From: Planctomycetota bacterium
Lineage (GTDB): Bacteria > Planctomycetota > Phycisphaerae > Phycisphaerales > Zrk34
DNA length: 64,000 bases
Assembly: GCA_016125255.1 (NCBI GenBank)
Contig: WGMD01000009.1
Coordinates: 161,303 to 225,302, forward strand
Reading direction: 5' to 3'
The notes beneath the pieces were generated by a model. That model worked only from the letters and a program-made list of their open reading frames with translations, had not been told where the DNA came from and made no database searches. The translations under genes and the position numbers were made by a program. Below, piece after piece: positions 37,291 through 46,073 of this stretch; the first letter of the stretch is position 1, and each line of letters begins with the position of its first letter.

Positions 37291-38376
37291 ATGGATTCAA
37301 ATCGCCTGACCACGTGCGCGGTCGCCATGTGGTTGTTTGTCTTTTCCATCTCCGTCTTCGCGCAGCGTCAGGGTCTGAGCGACGATATTCTCACCGCGCC
37401 GGGCCCGCTGTCGCCTCAGCAGACGGAGAAGATCGAAACGTACGCCAAGTACTGGTCGGATGTGCTTTGCCGCGGCGAGTCGCCGGATGCGATCGCCGAG
37501 GCGCGCGACCGGCTGCTCGGTCCTTTCCGCGCGGTGGCGCCACCGACGAGCGACGTCGTGAAGGATGCACTGGCCAGCGCGGCGGCGGCGATGCTCAATA
37601 AATGTTCCAGCGCCAAGGATCCGGTCGTGCGCATGAACGCACTGATCGTCGTGGCCGAACTGCCGACGAGCGCTTCGGACAAGCTGATCATCGCGTCGTT
37701 GACCGATGCGAATCAGGCCAACCGCTACTGGGCCGCCAAGTCCATCGCCGAGCTGTCGCGCTTCGCCCAGCCGGGGCAGTCGCTCTTCACGCAGGCCCAG
37801 CAGGACGCCTTGCTGGCGGCGATGAAGAAGGCGATGCCGGGCGAAACGTCGGACGTGGTGCTCGAGCAGATGTACCGGGCGCTTGGCGCGCTGACGATCG
37901 TCGAAGCGCAGGACACGCTCCTGGACATTCTCGATCAGCGCGTGGCGGCGGCGTCGAAGCAGATCACCGGCGGGCTGCGGGCGGACAAGCAGGGGCTTTT
38001 GAATCTGTACACCCGCCTCGTCGTGCAGCAGGCGGTCGGCAACAATGTCGCCAAGCCGCTGCATCGCCTGACCGCCATCAGCGGTAAGTACCTGCTCGTC
38101 GTCGCCACCGCGCTTCAGGCCAAGAAGGTCGACGCGGAGCTGGTTCCCGCCTGCCTCGACGTCGTTGATGCGGTGGAGGAAATCTTCAAGTATTCGCTCA
38201 AGACGCTCGACCCCGCCCACGCCGCGGGGCCTGAACTGAGCGCGCCCGCCAAGGGCGGCAACTTCGCCGCGCTCCTGCTCGCCACCCTCGACTGGGTCGG
38301 CGACAAGAACAAGCCGGGCATCCTTTCGACCTCCGCCATCGGCATCGCTCCCGAAGAACTGAAGATCGGCGGGTGA
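37291..38376 (+). CDS. Secreted HEAT-like repeat protein
   Basis: 361 residues from the Met at 37291 (MDSNRLTTCAVAMWLFVFSISVFAQ), chosen because the signal peptide starts there; Met at 37273 also fits. After cleavage near 25, the protein is almost wholly alpha-helical, with HEAT-like pairs at about 90-165 (DPVVRMNALIVVAELPTSAS, DANQANRYWAAKSIAELSRF). No catalytic motif. Planctomycete genomes encode many such periplasmic repeat proteins; function unknown. It is divergent from rex with about 200 nt between. Confidence 0.75.
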   Translation: MDSNRLTTCAVAMWLFVFSISVFAQRQGLSDDILTAPGPLSPQQTEKIETYAKYWSDVLCRGESPDAIAEARDRLLGPFRAVAPPTSDVVKDALASAAAAMLNKCSSAKDPVVRMNALIVVAELPTSASDKLIIASLTDANQANRYWAAKSIAELSRFAQPGQSLFTQAQQDALLAAMKKAMPGETSDVVLEQMYRALGALTIVEAQDTLLDILDQRVAAASKQITGGLRADKQGLLNLYTRLVVQQAVGNNVAKPLHRLTAISGKYLLVVATALQAKKVDAELVPACLDVVDAVEEIFKYSLKTLDPAHAAGPELSAPAKGGNFAALLLATLDWVGDKNKPGILSTSAIGIAPEELKIGG

Positions 38377-38450
38377 GTCGGGGATCGGGGATCGGGGTTC
38401 AAACACAAATCCAAACAAGCCGCGGGCTCAGGCGCCGCCGAAGCTCCGGA
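38377..38450 (+). repeat. Short direct repeat and family B copy
   Basis: GTCGGGGATCGGGGATCGGG (from 38377; similar GGGGATCGGGG runs at 58371-58395) is followed by a family-B copy, CAAGCCGCGGGCTCAGGCG and onward (38416-38450). Confidence 0.6.
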
Positions 38451-38511
38451 TGGTCTTCGCGTGCTCGCACAATCCGTTATGATGGCGCGCTCCTGATGGA
38501 GTGCGTCGTTG

Positions 38512-40254
38512 ATGCGCGTGTTGATTCCGTTCATTCTCATCGCCGTGCTGCTGGCGGCGTTCATGGCATGGGACCGCCCCGAGCCGCGCGCCGAGCTGGT
38601 CAGCGCGTACACCTCGATCGGCACGATCGATCCGCAGATGGTCGAAGCCACCGAAGACGTCCGCGTCGCCTATGCGCTCTTTGAAGGACTCTGCACCTTC
38701 GACCCCGACAAGTTCACCGTCATCCCCGGCATCGCGTCCTCATGGGACATCTCCGAAGACGGCAACACGTTCACCTTCCATCTCCGCCCCGACGCCCGCT
38801 GGTCCGACGGCTCGCCGCTGACCGCGCAGGACTTCCGCTACACCTGGCGCATCGGCCTGATGCCCGACACCGCCGAGCCCTATCAGCAGTTCCTTCTGGA
38901 CATCAAAGGCGGGAAGGCCTTTTTCGACTGGTGCGACAAGGCGCTGGAGCAGGTCAACGCCATCGCCGATCCGTCCGCCCGCATGGCGGCGGCGCGCCAG
39001 CGCGTGCAAGACAGCATCGCCAGGTTCGACGAGCTCGTGAGCGTCAAACTCATCGATGAGCACACGCTGTCCGTCACCACCGAGCGGCATATTCCCTACA
39101 TGCTCGAAATCTTCGCGTCCTGGCCGACGTTCCCGCTGCCCCGGCACGTCGTCGAACCGATGACGCACGTCGACGGCTCCTCGCGCATGCTCCGCCGCGA
39201 TCCCCAGTGGGTCAAACCCGATCACATCGTCTGCAACGGGCCTTACATTCTGACCGACTGGCAGTTCAAGCGCTACCTGAGCTTCGCCGCCAATCCGTAC
39301 TACTGGAACGCCCAGAACGTCGCGTGCAAAACCGTACGGCTCGACAACTACAAAGACCCCGGCACGATGTTCGTCGCCTACGAAAGCGGATCGCTGGATG
39401 TCATGATCGGCGCGGAGGCATTGAAGATCACGCCCGAACTGATCGCCGCCGGCCGCGCCGGGCTGCGCGACGATGTGCATGAGGTGGACGGGTACGGGAC
39501 CTACTACTACGTGTTCAATGCGCAGAAGAAACTGGCGGACGGGCGGGATAATCCGTTTTACGATCCGCGCGTGCGCAAGGCGTTCGCCCTCTCGATCGAC
39601 AAGAAGGCGCTGACGGAGCGCGTCACCCGGCTCTACCAGACGCCGACGAACGTGTTCGTCCCGAAGGGTGCGATCGAAGGGTATCGCTCGCCGGCGGGGC
39701 TGGATCGCGATCCCGAATTGGCGCGCAAGCTGCTCGCCGAAGCCGGCTACCCCGGCGGCCAGGGCCTGCCCGTCATCGAGATGACCTACAACACCGGGTC
39801 CGGTCACGACAACATCGCTCAGGCGATCGCCAAGATGTGGGCCGACGAACTGGGCGTGAAAGTGGCGACCGACGCGCAGGAATGGAAAGTCTTTCTGACC
39901 CGCCGCGGCGAAGGCAAATTCATGATCGCGCGCGGCGGATGGTTCGGCGACTACACCGATCCGACGACGTTCCTGAACCTCTTCCAGACGGGCGATCCGA
40001 AAAATGAAGGGCGCTTCACCGATCCGAAATACGACGCGATGCTCGCCGAGGCCGCCCGGACGCTCGATCCGCAAAAGCGCCTGAACATCCTCAGCGAAGC
40101 CGAGAACTACGTCATGACCGACCAGATGCCCATCGTCCCGCTCTACTACTACAAGCTGCTGCACATGTACGACCCCAAGCGCGTCAGCGGCGTGAGTCTG
40201 CACCCGCGGAATCTGCAGATGTATCACTTGATGAAGATCACCGGCGGCCGGTAG
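38512..40254 (+). CDS. Oligopeptide ABC transporter substrate-binding protein (SBP family 5)
   Basis: 580 residues from the ATG at 38512. The N-terminal hydrophobic stretch (VLIPFILIAVLLAAFMAW) is a signal or membrane anchor; no lipobox Cys is present. SBP_bac_5 features: SAYTSIGTIDPQMVEATED, ARWSDGSPLTAQDFRYTWR, NPYYWNAQNVACKTVRLDNY, VRKAFALSIDKKALTERV and MPIVPLYYYKLLHMYDPK. Resembles OppA, which binds short peptides with little side-chain preference. Followed after a 140-nt repeat region by one permease gene; the second permease and ATPases are not adjacent. Confidence 0.92.
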   Translation: MRVLIPFILIAVLLAAFMAWDRPEPRAELVSAYTSIGTIDPQMVEATEDVRVAYALFEGLCTFDPDKFTVIPGIASSWDISEDGNTFTFHLRPDARWSDGSPLTAQDFRYTWRIGLMPDTAEPYQQFLLDIKGGKAFFDWCDKALEQVNAIADPSARMAAARQRVQDSIARFDELVSVKLIDEHTLSVTTERHIPYMLEIFASWPTFPLPRHVVEPMTHVDGSSRMLRRDPQWVKPDHIVCNGPYILTDWQFKRYLSFAANPYYWNAQNVACKTVRLDNYKDPGTMFVAYESGSLDVMIGAEALKITPELIAAGRAGLRDDVHEVDGYGTYYYVFNAQKKLADGRDNPFYDPRVRKAFALSIDKKALTERVTRLYQTPTNVFVPKGAIEGYRSPAGLDRDPELARKLLAEAGYPGGQGLPVIEMTYNTGSGHDNIAQAIAKMWADELGVKVATDAQEWKVFLTRRGEGKFMIARGGWFGDYTDPTTFLNLFQTGDPKNEGRFTDPKYDAMLAEAARTLDPQKRLNILSEAENYVMTDQMPIVPLYYYKLLHMYDPKRVSGVSLHPRNLQMYHLMKITGGR

Positions 40255-40258
40255 CACG

Positions 40259-40395
40259 TGAACCCCCCTCCCTTTGAGGGAGGGGCTGGGGGAGGGTGAA
40301 GCGTATCAGTTCAGATTGTCTGCACATCGATGCGGACGCGGGTCGACCTGATACGATTCACCCCCACCCAACCCTCCCCCTCGCGGGGGAGGGCC
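40259..40395 (+). repeat. Nested inverted-repeat element (family D, copy 1)
   Basis: An outer hairpin CCCTCCCTTTGAGGGAGGG opens the element; GGGGGAGGGTGAAGCGTATC (about 40288) is the imperfect inverse of GATACGATTCACCCCCACCC (about 40354); a third hairpin CCCTCCCCCTCGCGGGGGAG closes it. The last hairpin supplies the purine-rich sequence before the permease ATG. Resembles a REP/BIME unit. Confidence 0.7.
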
Positions 40396-41340
40396 ATGCG
40401 GCGAACACTCATGCTTCGATTCATCACCATCCGACTCGCCCAACTGCCGCTGCTCCTGTGGGTCATCTACACGGGCACGTTCATGCTGGCGTGGGTCGTG
40501 CCGGGCAATCCGCTGCAGCGCGGCGACCGCGTGCCCGAGCAGCGCATCGTCGAAGCCATGCTCGCCCGCTACAGTCTCGACGATCCCGTCAAGTGCTACG
40601 TCCAATACCTCATCGGCAAGCGCGATGAAGACGGCGTGCGGCGCGGCGGGGTCATCCGCGGCGACCTGGGGCCGAGCATGTCCTACACCGACTGGACCGT
40701 CAATCAGATCATCGGCTCGTCCCTGCCCGTCAGCGTCGAACTGGGACTGGGCGCGATCGTCATCGCGCTGATCGTCGGCGTCGTCGTCGGCGTCATCGGC
40801 GGCGTCTTCGACGGCGTCTCGCTGGGCATCGTCCTCGTCGGCATCAGCTTGCCGACCTTCGTGACCGGCTCGGCGCTCCTGGCGATCTTCTGCCTGAATC
40901 TGCGTTGGGTCCCCATCGGTTGGGGCGGCCTCAGTCAGATGATCCTCCCGATGATCACCCTCAGTCTCCCCTTCGCCGCGTACATCGCCCGGCTCACCCG
41001 GCTGGGCATGATCGATGTCATGACCAGCGACTTTATCCGCACCGCCCGCGCCAAGGGGCTCGCCCCCGGCAAGGTCGTCTTCAAGCACGGTCTGAAGGTC
41101 GCCTTCCTGCCCGTGCTCAGCTTTCTGGGCCCGGCGGCGGCGGGGGCGATGACCGGGTCGTTCGTCGTCGAGCAGGTGTTCAACATCCCCGGCATGGGCC
41201 AGCACTTCGTCGCCGCGGTGCAGAACAAGGACCTGTTTCTGAGCATGGGCGTCGTCCTCGTCTACGCCGTGCTGCTGATCGTCTTCAATCTGCTCGTCGA
41301 TGTCGCGTACACCCTCGTCGATCCGCGCATCGAGCTTTGA
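40396..41340 (+). CDS. Oligopeptide ABC transporter permease (OppB/DppB type)
   Basis: 314 residues from the ATG at 40396 (MRRTLMLRFITIRLAQLPLL); GGGGGAGGG just upstream serves as ribosome-binding site, though the Met at 40411 is also possible. Six membrane segments, the first at about 10-32 (LAQLPLLLWVIYTGTFMLAWVV). The EAA-type loop reads FIRTARAKGLAPGKVVFKHG near 235-255. Ends LVDVAYTLVDPRIEL, normal for OppB. It needs an OppC partner and ATPases, which do not follow: the next gene, 251 nt away, is a small coiled-coil protein. Confidence 0.92.
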   Translation: MRRTLMLRFITIRLAQLPLLLWVIYTGTFMLAWVVPGNPLQRGDRVPEQRIVEAMLARYSLDDPVKCYVQYLIGKRDEDGVRRGGVIRGDLGPSMSYTDWTVNQIIGSSLPVSVELGLGAIVIALIVGVVVGVIGGVFDGVSLGIVLVGISLPTFVTGSALLAIFCLNLRWVPIGWGGLSQMILPMITLSLPFAAYIARLTRLGMIDVMTSDFIRTARAKGLAPGKVVFKHGLKVAFLPVLSFLGPAAAGAMTGSFVVEQVFNIPGMGQHFVAAVQNKDLFLSMGVVLVYAVLLIVFNLLVDVAYTLVDPRIEL

Positions 41341-41591
41341 CGCAACAGTGTTGCCGCAAAGCAACAGGCCCGAGGGGCGATGATGCATGCACGCCACATC
41401 CGTCGCGACCGTCCGACAGGCGTTTTTGACCCATGAAAATTTGTTTTCGCTCGTAAAGCCATGATTCATCATGGATTAGGTTTGGATGCGTCCGCAAGCG
41501 TGATCCCGCGTTTTCGTGTGGCAACGGGCTTGTTCTAAGTCCTTTCGTCACCGGCTGACTGGGTTCAGCCCATTTACGAGGACGCATTTCC

Positions 41592-41885
41592 ATGGACGAA
41601 AACGTTTTCCAGACCAAACTGGCGGAACTGATGAGCGAGATTTCGACGTTGCCCGCCAGCGAGCGTGCCAAACTCCAGGCCCTGGCCGACGCCACCCAGA
41701 ACCGGCACCAGAAGCTTCGCAAGACGGTGTCGGACCTGCAGGAAAGTCTCGATTACCTGCGGCTGTCGATCAAGTACCTGATGTTCGATCTGGAGGCGAC
41801 GCGTCGGGAAAACAACTACCTCCGCAAGATGCTCGAAGAGGAAGCGGCGGAGAACGAAGACCGAGAAGGCGGGGAAATGATCTGA
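41592..41885 (+). CDS. Small coiled-coil protein
   Basis: 97 residues, acidic, fully helical by appearance: KLAELMSEISTLPASERAKL, TQNRHQKLRKTVSDLQESLD and LEATRRENNYLRKMLEEEAA give continuous heptads. No signal peptide or enzymatic motif. I do not recognise the family. GAGGACG lies 10 nt upstream of the ATG. Followed by a rho-independent terminator (41943-41980). Confidence 0.75.
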   Translation: MDENVFQTKLAELMSEISTLPASERAKLQALADATQNRHQKLRKTVSDLQESLDYLRLSIKYLMFDLEATRRENNYLRKMLEEEAAENEDREGGEMI

Positions 41886-41942
41886 GAAAGTGTGGGCTGG
41901 ATTCAGGGAAATCCGTCGCCCGGTCGTGAGAACCAAGAGAGC

Positions 41943-41980
41943 AAAGCGGCCGCGACTGCCCCCCAGTTCGCGGTCGCTTT
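41943..41980 (+). terminator. Intrinsic terminator upstream of rpsL
   Basis: AAAGCGGCCGCGA pairs with TCGCGGTCGCTTT (one G-T pair) around a C-rich loop, followed by GTTTATG. It separates the coiled-coil gene from rpsL. Confidence 0.75.
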
Positions 41981-41996
41981 GTTTATGGGGGGCGTC

Positions 41997-42025
41997 TTGC
42001 CTGTGTCAAAACGCGCTGATATACT
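41997..42025 (+). promoter_or_regulatory. rpsL promoter
   Basis: TTGCCT (41997-42002), exactly 17 nt, TATACT (42020-42025). Transcription start near 42032, giving a 5' UTR of about 39 nt. Confidence 0.75.
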
Positions 42026-42070
42026 TGCCCCTTCGATTGGACCCGAGCAAACCCGTACTGGTAGCGCGCT

Positions 42071-42442
42071 ATGCCCACGATTAATCAGTTGATCCGCAAC
42101 CCCCGCCGCCCGCAGACCGCCAAGTCCAAGGTCAAGGACCTGGGCAACAGCCCGCAGAAGCGCGGCGTGTGCCTCAACGTCCGCACCGTGACCCCCAAGA
42201 AGCCCAACTCGGCGCTTCGCAAGGTCGCCCGCGTGCGCCTCAGCAACGGCAACGAAGTCACCGCCTACATCCCCGGCGAAGGCCACAACCTTCAGGAGCA
42301 CTCGATCGTGCTCGTCCGAGGCGGCCGCGTGCGTGACCTGCCCGGTGTGCGCTACCACATCATCCGCGGCTCCCTCGACACGCTCGGCGTCGACGGCCGC
42401 AAGCAGTCCCGCTCCAAGTACGGCCAGAAGAAGGGCAAGTAA
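42071..42442 (+). CDS. rpsL: 30S ribosomal protein S12
   Basis: 123 residues, the standard length. [20 protein letters not shown], then [17 protein letters not shown] and the decoding-centre loop [11 protein letters not shown] with the conserved KPNSALRK (Lys residues that mutate in streptomycin resistance, wild type here). First gene of a reduced str operon; a hairpin with T-tract separates it from rpsG. Confidence 0.98.
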   Translation: MPTINQLIRNPRRPQTAKSKVKDLGNSPQKRGVCLNVRTVTPKKPNSALRKVARVRLSNGNEVTAYIPGEGHNLQEHSIVLVRGGRVRDLPGVRYHIIRGSLDTLGVDGRKQSRSKYGQKKGK

Positions 42443-42454
42443 CCTCACCGTTTA

Positions 42455-42479
42455 GCGGCGGGGCATCGCCCCGCGTTTT
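42455..42479 (+). terminator. Hairpin between rpsL and rpsG (family C)
   Basis: GCGGGGC-ATC-GCCCCGC (42458-42474) followed by GTTTTCATTTTC: a plausible intrinsic terminator or attenuator inside the str operon. The sequence before it (CGTTTAGCGGC) marks it as a family-C repeat. Confidence 0.6.
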
Positions 42480-42572
42480 CATTTTCACCCCGGCAAGTAA
42501 CCCGCCCGCCCGACGGGCCGGTGAACGAAGCCCCGAATCGCTTCGGGGCAGACGAGCCGAAAGGAACCCACC

Positions 42573-43049
<477 letters not shown>

Positions 43050-43052
43050 CCC

Positions 43053-43085
43053 CAAGCCGCGGGCTCAGGGCAGCCAAGCCCCGGA
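43053..43085 (+). repeat. Family B repeat after rpsG
   Basis: CAAGCCGCGGGCTCAGGGCA then GCCAAGCCCCGGA begins 4 nt after the rpsG stop, where fusA would be expected. Confidence 0.7.
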
Positions 43086-43130
43086 TTCAGGTTCCGACTG
43101 GTTCGACACCCCCAACCGGCGACCCGCACG

Positions 43131-43826
43131 ATGGCGAGCACTTTTGTCCAAGCCGTCCGACGCGTTCGCCGGTTTTTTCGTTACATGAGCGGCCGGGATC
43201 TGATGCAGGGCGTGCAGATCCGATTGCCCGTCGAGCGGCACGGGTCCGACTATGGCGGATGGAACATCGTGGCCGGCTCGCTCAACGCCGACAGCATCGT
43301 CTACGCCTTCGGCGTCGGCACGGACATCAGCTTCGACCTCTCGCTCATCGATCGCTACAAGCTGACGGTGCATGCGTACGACCCGACGCCGCGGTCGATG
43401 GCATGGGTCGAGCAGCAAAGCGTGCCGCCGGGGTTTGTGTTTCACCCGGTGGGCGTGGCGAACTTCGACGGCGAAGCGTCGTTCGACGCGCCGGCGGACG
43501 AGTCGCATGTGTCGTTCACGATGAAATCGGGGGCGGCGGGTCAGGTCAGCGCGCCGGTCCGCAAGCTCACGACGCTCATGGCCGAACTGGGCCACGATCA
43601 CATTGATCTGGTGAAGATGGACATCGAGGGGGCGGAATACGATGTGATCGACGACATGCTCGACCAGTCGCTGGACATCCGCCAGTTCCTGGTGGAGTTT
43701 CATCACCGCATGAGCGGTAAACATCTGGAGCGGACACGTCATGCCATCGCCCGGCTCAACGCCGCGGGGTACAAGGTTTTCGCCGTCGCCGCGACGGGTG
43801 AGGAATTCAGTTTTATAAGGGCGTAG
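43131..43826 (+). CDS. FkbM family methyltransferase
   Basis: 231 residues. SAM-binding Rossmann fold: IVYAFGVGTDISFDLSLI is motif I and KLTVHAYDPTPRSM motif II; LVKMDIEGAEYDVIDDML is the FkbM signature, followed by LVEFHHRM. FkbM enzymes O-methylate sugars or small molecules, often in polysaccharide synthesis. Substrate unknown. Downstream are AT-rich simple repeats, then the sigma-factor operon. Confidence 0.88.
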   Translation: MASTFVQAVRRVRRFFRYMSGRDLMQGVQIRLPVERHGSDYGGWNIVAGSLNADSIVYAFGVGTDISFDLSLIDRYKLTVHAYDPTPRSMAWVEQQSVPPGFVFHPVGVANFDGEASFDAPADESHVSFTMKSGAAGQVSAPVRKLTTLMAELGHDHIDLVKMDIEGAEYDVIDDMLDQSLDIRQFLVEFHHRMSGKHLERTRHAIARLNAAGYKVFAVAATGEEFSFIRA

Positions 43827-43830
43827 GGGT

Positions 43831-43911
43831 TTGAGTTTCTAGTTTCTGGTTTCTAGTTTCTAGTTTCTGGTTTCGGGTTTCGGGTTTCTAGTTTTGGATT
43901 TCGAGTTTCCT
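43831..43911 (+). repeat. GTTTCTAGTTTCTGG simple repeat (family F)
   Basis: About 80 nt of degenerate seven-base units (GTTTCTA, GTTTCTG, GTTTCGG). The same units occur in opposite orientation at 63954-63985. It lies between the FkbM gene and the sigma-factor gene. Confidence 0.85.
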
Positions 43912-43989
43912 GGCCTGATCCTCCCTGAAAATATTCCCTCACGCCCCCTGACCAAACCGCCGCCGCGGCTATATCTTCATGGAGTCCCC

Positions 43990-44517
43990 ATGAACGACCG
44001 CCAGAGGCAGGCAGAGTTTGTTCGACTGGTCACCGACGCCCAGCGGCGGCTTTACGCCTATATCCTCACGCTCCTGCCCCGGCCGGCGGAGGCGGACGAC
44101 GTCTTGCAGGAGACGAATCTCGTCCTTTGGGAAAAGAGCGAGACGTTCGAGATGGGCAGCGATTTTAATGCCTGGGCGGCGACGATCGCCTACTACCAGA
44201 CGCTCGCTTATTTGAAGCGCCGCACGCGGCAGAACTGGCTCGGGTTCGATTCGTCGCTGGTGAGTCAGCTTGCCCAGACGGCGGCGCAGCAGGTGTCCCA
44301 TTACGATGAGCGACGCACGGCACTGGTCCATTGTCTGGACAAGCTCGCGCTCGCCGACCGCGACCTTGTCGCCCGGCGGTATCAGCAGGACGCCTCCGTC
44401 GATCGCGTCGCCGAGCAGGTCGGCCGCAGCAGCGGGGCGATCAAGCAGGCGCTGTACCGCATCCGCGGCGCGCTGCTCAAATGCATCGAGCGCACGCTCA
44501 CGGGGGACGCCACATGA
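43990..44517 (+). CDS. ECF sigma factor (Rhodopirellula/Verrucomicrobium type)
   Basis: 175 residues from the ATG at 43990 (MNDRQRQAEFVRLVTDAQRR). Region 2: LYAYILTLLPRPAEADDVLQ, ETNLVLWEK (core binding and -10 recognition). Region 4: LADRDLVARRYQQDASVDRV, QVGRSSGAIKQALYRIRGAL (helix-turn-helix for -35). An earlier in-frame ATG is rejected: the region before 43990 is repeat-rich and lacks homology. Its TGA overlaps the ATG of the FecR-LamG gene (ATGA), so the two are translationally coupled, as expected for sigma and anti-sigma. Confidence 0.94.
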   Translation: MNDRQRQAEFVRLVTDAQRRLYAYILTLLPRPAEADDVLQETNLVLWEKSETFEMGSDFNAWAATIAYYQTLAYLKRRTRQNWLGFDSSLVSQLAQTAAQQVSHYDERRTALVHCLDKLALADRDLVARRYQQDASVDRVAEQVGRSSGAIKQALYRIRGALLKCIERTLTGDAT

Positions 44518-46073
44518 GCGCCCCGCTGACCCGTCTCATCGACGATCTGCTCGACGGCTCCATCACCGCGCCGGACCACGCCGAGCTTTGCGGATTGCTC
44601 CGCGAAGACGAAGGAGCACGCCTGACGTTCTCGCATTACATGCAGCTTCACGGCGCCCTGCTCTGGCAGCACGCCGCCGTCGATGAAGGGTTCACGGTTC
44701 AGGGTTCGGAGGTCGGCAAACCCGAATTGGTCAGCGACGATGCCCCGCTCATCATCGCGCCGGCGCTGCCTGCACGGAGCGGCGCTTCGCGGCGAAGCGT
44801 GTGGTACGCGATCGCCGCCGCCGTCCTCCTCGCCGCCGCGCTCACGGCTGTGTACCTGCCTTCAGCGCCCCCGTCGAAGCATCGCACGACGGGCACGCCG
44901 ATGGCTCGCTCCGCCATCGCCATGATCAGCGACCTTTCCGCCGGGGCACGCCTCGCCGGCTCCGACCTGACGCTCGGCTCCGATCTGCACCCCGGCGATG
45001 TCAATCTCGTCGCCGGCCGGGCGCAGATCATGTTCCGCAGCGGAGCCGTCATCGACATGACCGGCCCCTGTCACTTCGCCACGCTCGAATCCAAACGCGC
45101 CCGCCTCGACCGCGGCCGCATCGACGCCTACGTGCCTCATGAAGCGATCGGCTTCGTCGTCGATCTGCCCGGCGACGCCTCCATCATCGATCTGGGCACG
45201 CACTTCGCCGTCGACGTCGATCCCGATGGAACCAGTCTGCTGGTGCGCGAAGGGAAAGTGGCGCTGACGATCGGGGATCAGATGAGATTCCTCGCGGCCG
45301 GCGAATCCTGCCGACTCCCCCGCGGCGCGACCGCCACGCTCGCACTCGAAGCCGCCGAACTCGCCCGGCTTGTCCCGATCGGCTACACGCAGATCAGCTT
45401 CGACGGCGACGCCCGCACGGTCAGCGCCGACGGCCGCATGACCCTCTCGGCGATGACGATCGACGCCCCCGACTTCGTGCCCGGCCGCTTCGGCAAGGCG
45501 ATGCACTTTGACGGACATCGCGTGATCGAGACGGACCTGCCCGGCATCGTCGGTTCGTCGGAGCGGACCTGCGCGGCGTGGGTGCGTATCCCGAAGACCG
45601 CCGACCCCGCCAATGCCTACGCCATCCTGTGCTGGGGCGACCCGGACCGCGCGTTCGCCGGCGGCAAATGGCAGGTCTGTTGGAACAGCGAACAAACCGG
45701 CAATGCCGTCATCGGGGCGCTGCGCTGCGAAGTGCAGAACGGGTACATCGTCGGCTCGACCGATCTGCGCGACGGCAAATGGCACCACATCGCCGTCGTC
45801 TTCCGCCCCGGTTCGACCGACATTGCGCAGGCGCTGCTTTACGTCGACGCTCAACCCGAAGCGACCTCCGCCGTCCGCCCCCAGCCCGTCGACACCCGCC
45901 CCGGCAATCTGGTCATCGGACGCTACCTCAACACACCCTATCGCTATTTCCGCGGCGACATCGATGAACTGCTCGTCACCGACGTCGCCCTCACGCCCCA
46001 ACAGATCAATTGGCTCATGACCTCCAATCGCATTCGCCCCACAAGTGACTCAGCCACAGGAGAATCGGAATGA
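44514..46073 (+). CDS. FecR-type anti-sigma factor with LamG domain
   Basis: 519 residues. N-terminal cytoplasmic part (1-95; LIDDLLDGSITAPDHAELCG) resembles anti-sigma domains of planctomycetes; one membrane helix at about 100-118 (VWYAIAAAVLLAAALTAVYL). The periplasmic FecR domain spans about 150-280 (GDVNLVAGRAQIMFRSGAVI, DLGTHFAVDVDPDGTSLLVR, EGKVALTIGD). Residues about 315-505 are a LamG/concanavalin-like domain (GKAMHFDGHRV, DGKWHHIAVVFRPG, FRGDIDELLVTDVAL). Probably holds the sigma factor at the membrane and senses an extracytoplasmic ligand through LamG. ATGA overlaps at both ends place it in one operon with the sigma factor and the LamG protein. Confidence 0.92.
   Translation: MSAPLTRLIDDLLDGSITAPDHAELCGLLREDEGARLTFSHYMQLHGALLWQHAAVDEGFTVQGSEVGKPELVSDDAPLIIAPALPARSGASRRSVWYAIAAAVLLAAALTAVYLPSAPPSKHRTTGTPMARSAIAMISDLSAGARLAGSDLTLGSDLHPGDVNLVAGRAQIMFRSGAVIDMTGPCHFATLESKRARLDRGRIDAYVPHEAIGFVVDLPGDASIIDLGTHFAVDVDPDGTSLLVREGKVALTIGDQMRFLAAGESCRLPRGATATLALEAAELARLVPIGYTQISFDGDARTVSADGRMTLSAMTIDAPDFVPGRFGKAMHFDGHRVIETDLPGIVGSSERTCAAWVRIPKTADPANAYAILCWGDPDRAFAGGKWQVCWNSEQTGNAVIGALRCEVQNGYIVGSTDLRDGKWHHIAVVFRPGSTDIAQALLYVDAQPEATSAVRPQPVDTRPGNLVIGRYLNTPYRYFRGDIDELLVTDVALTPQQINWLMTSNRIRPTSDSATGESE

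Noticed and set aside
40259..40395. Possible CRISPR array or riboswitch between OppA and OppB genes
   Set aside because: No regular direct repeats with spacers; the region is nested inverted repeats of the REP type.
41341..41591. tRNA or small RNA in the gap after the permease gene
   Set aside because: No cloverleaf, T-loop sequence or terminator with upstream promoter could be found by eye.
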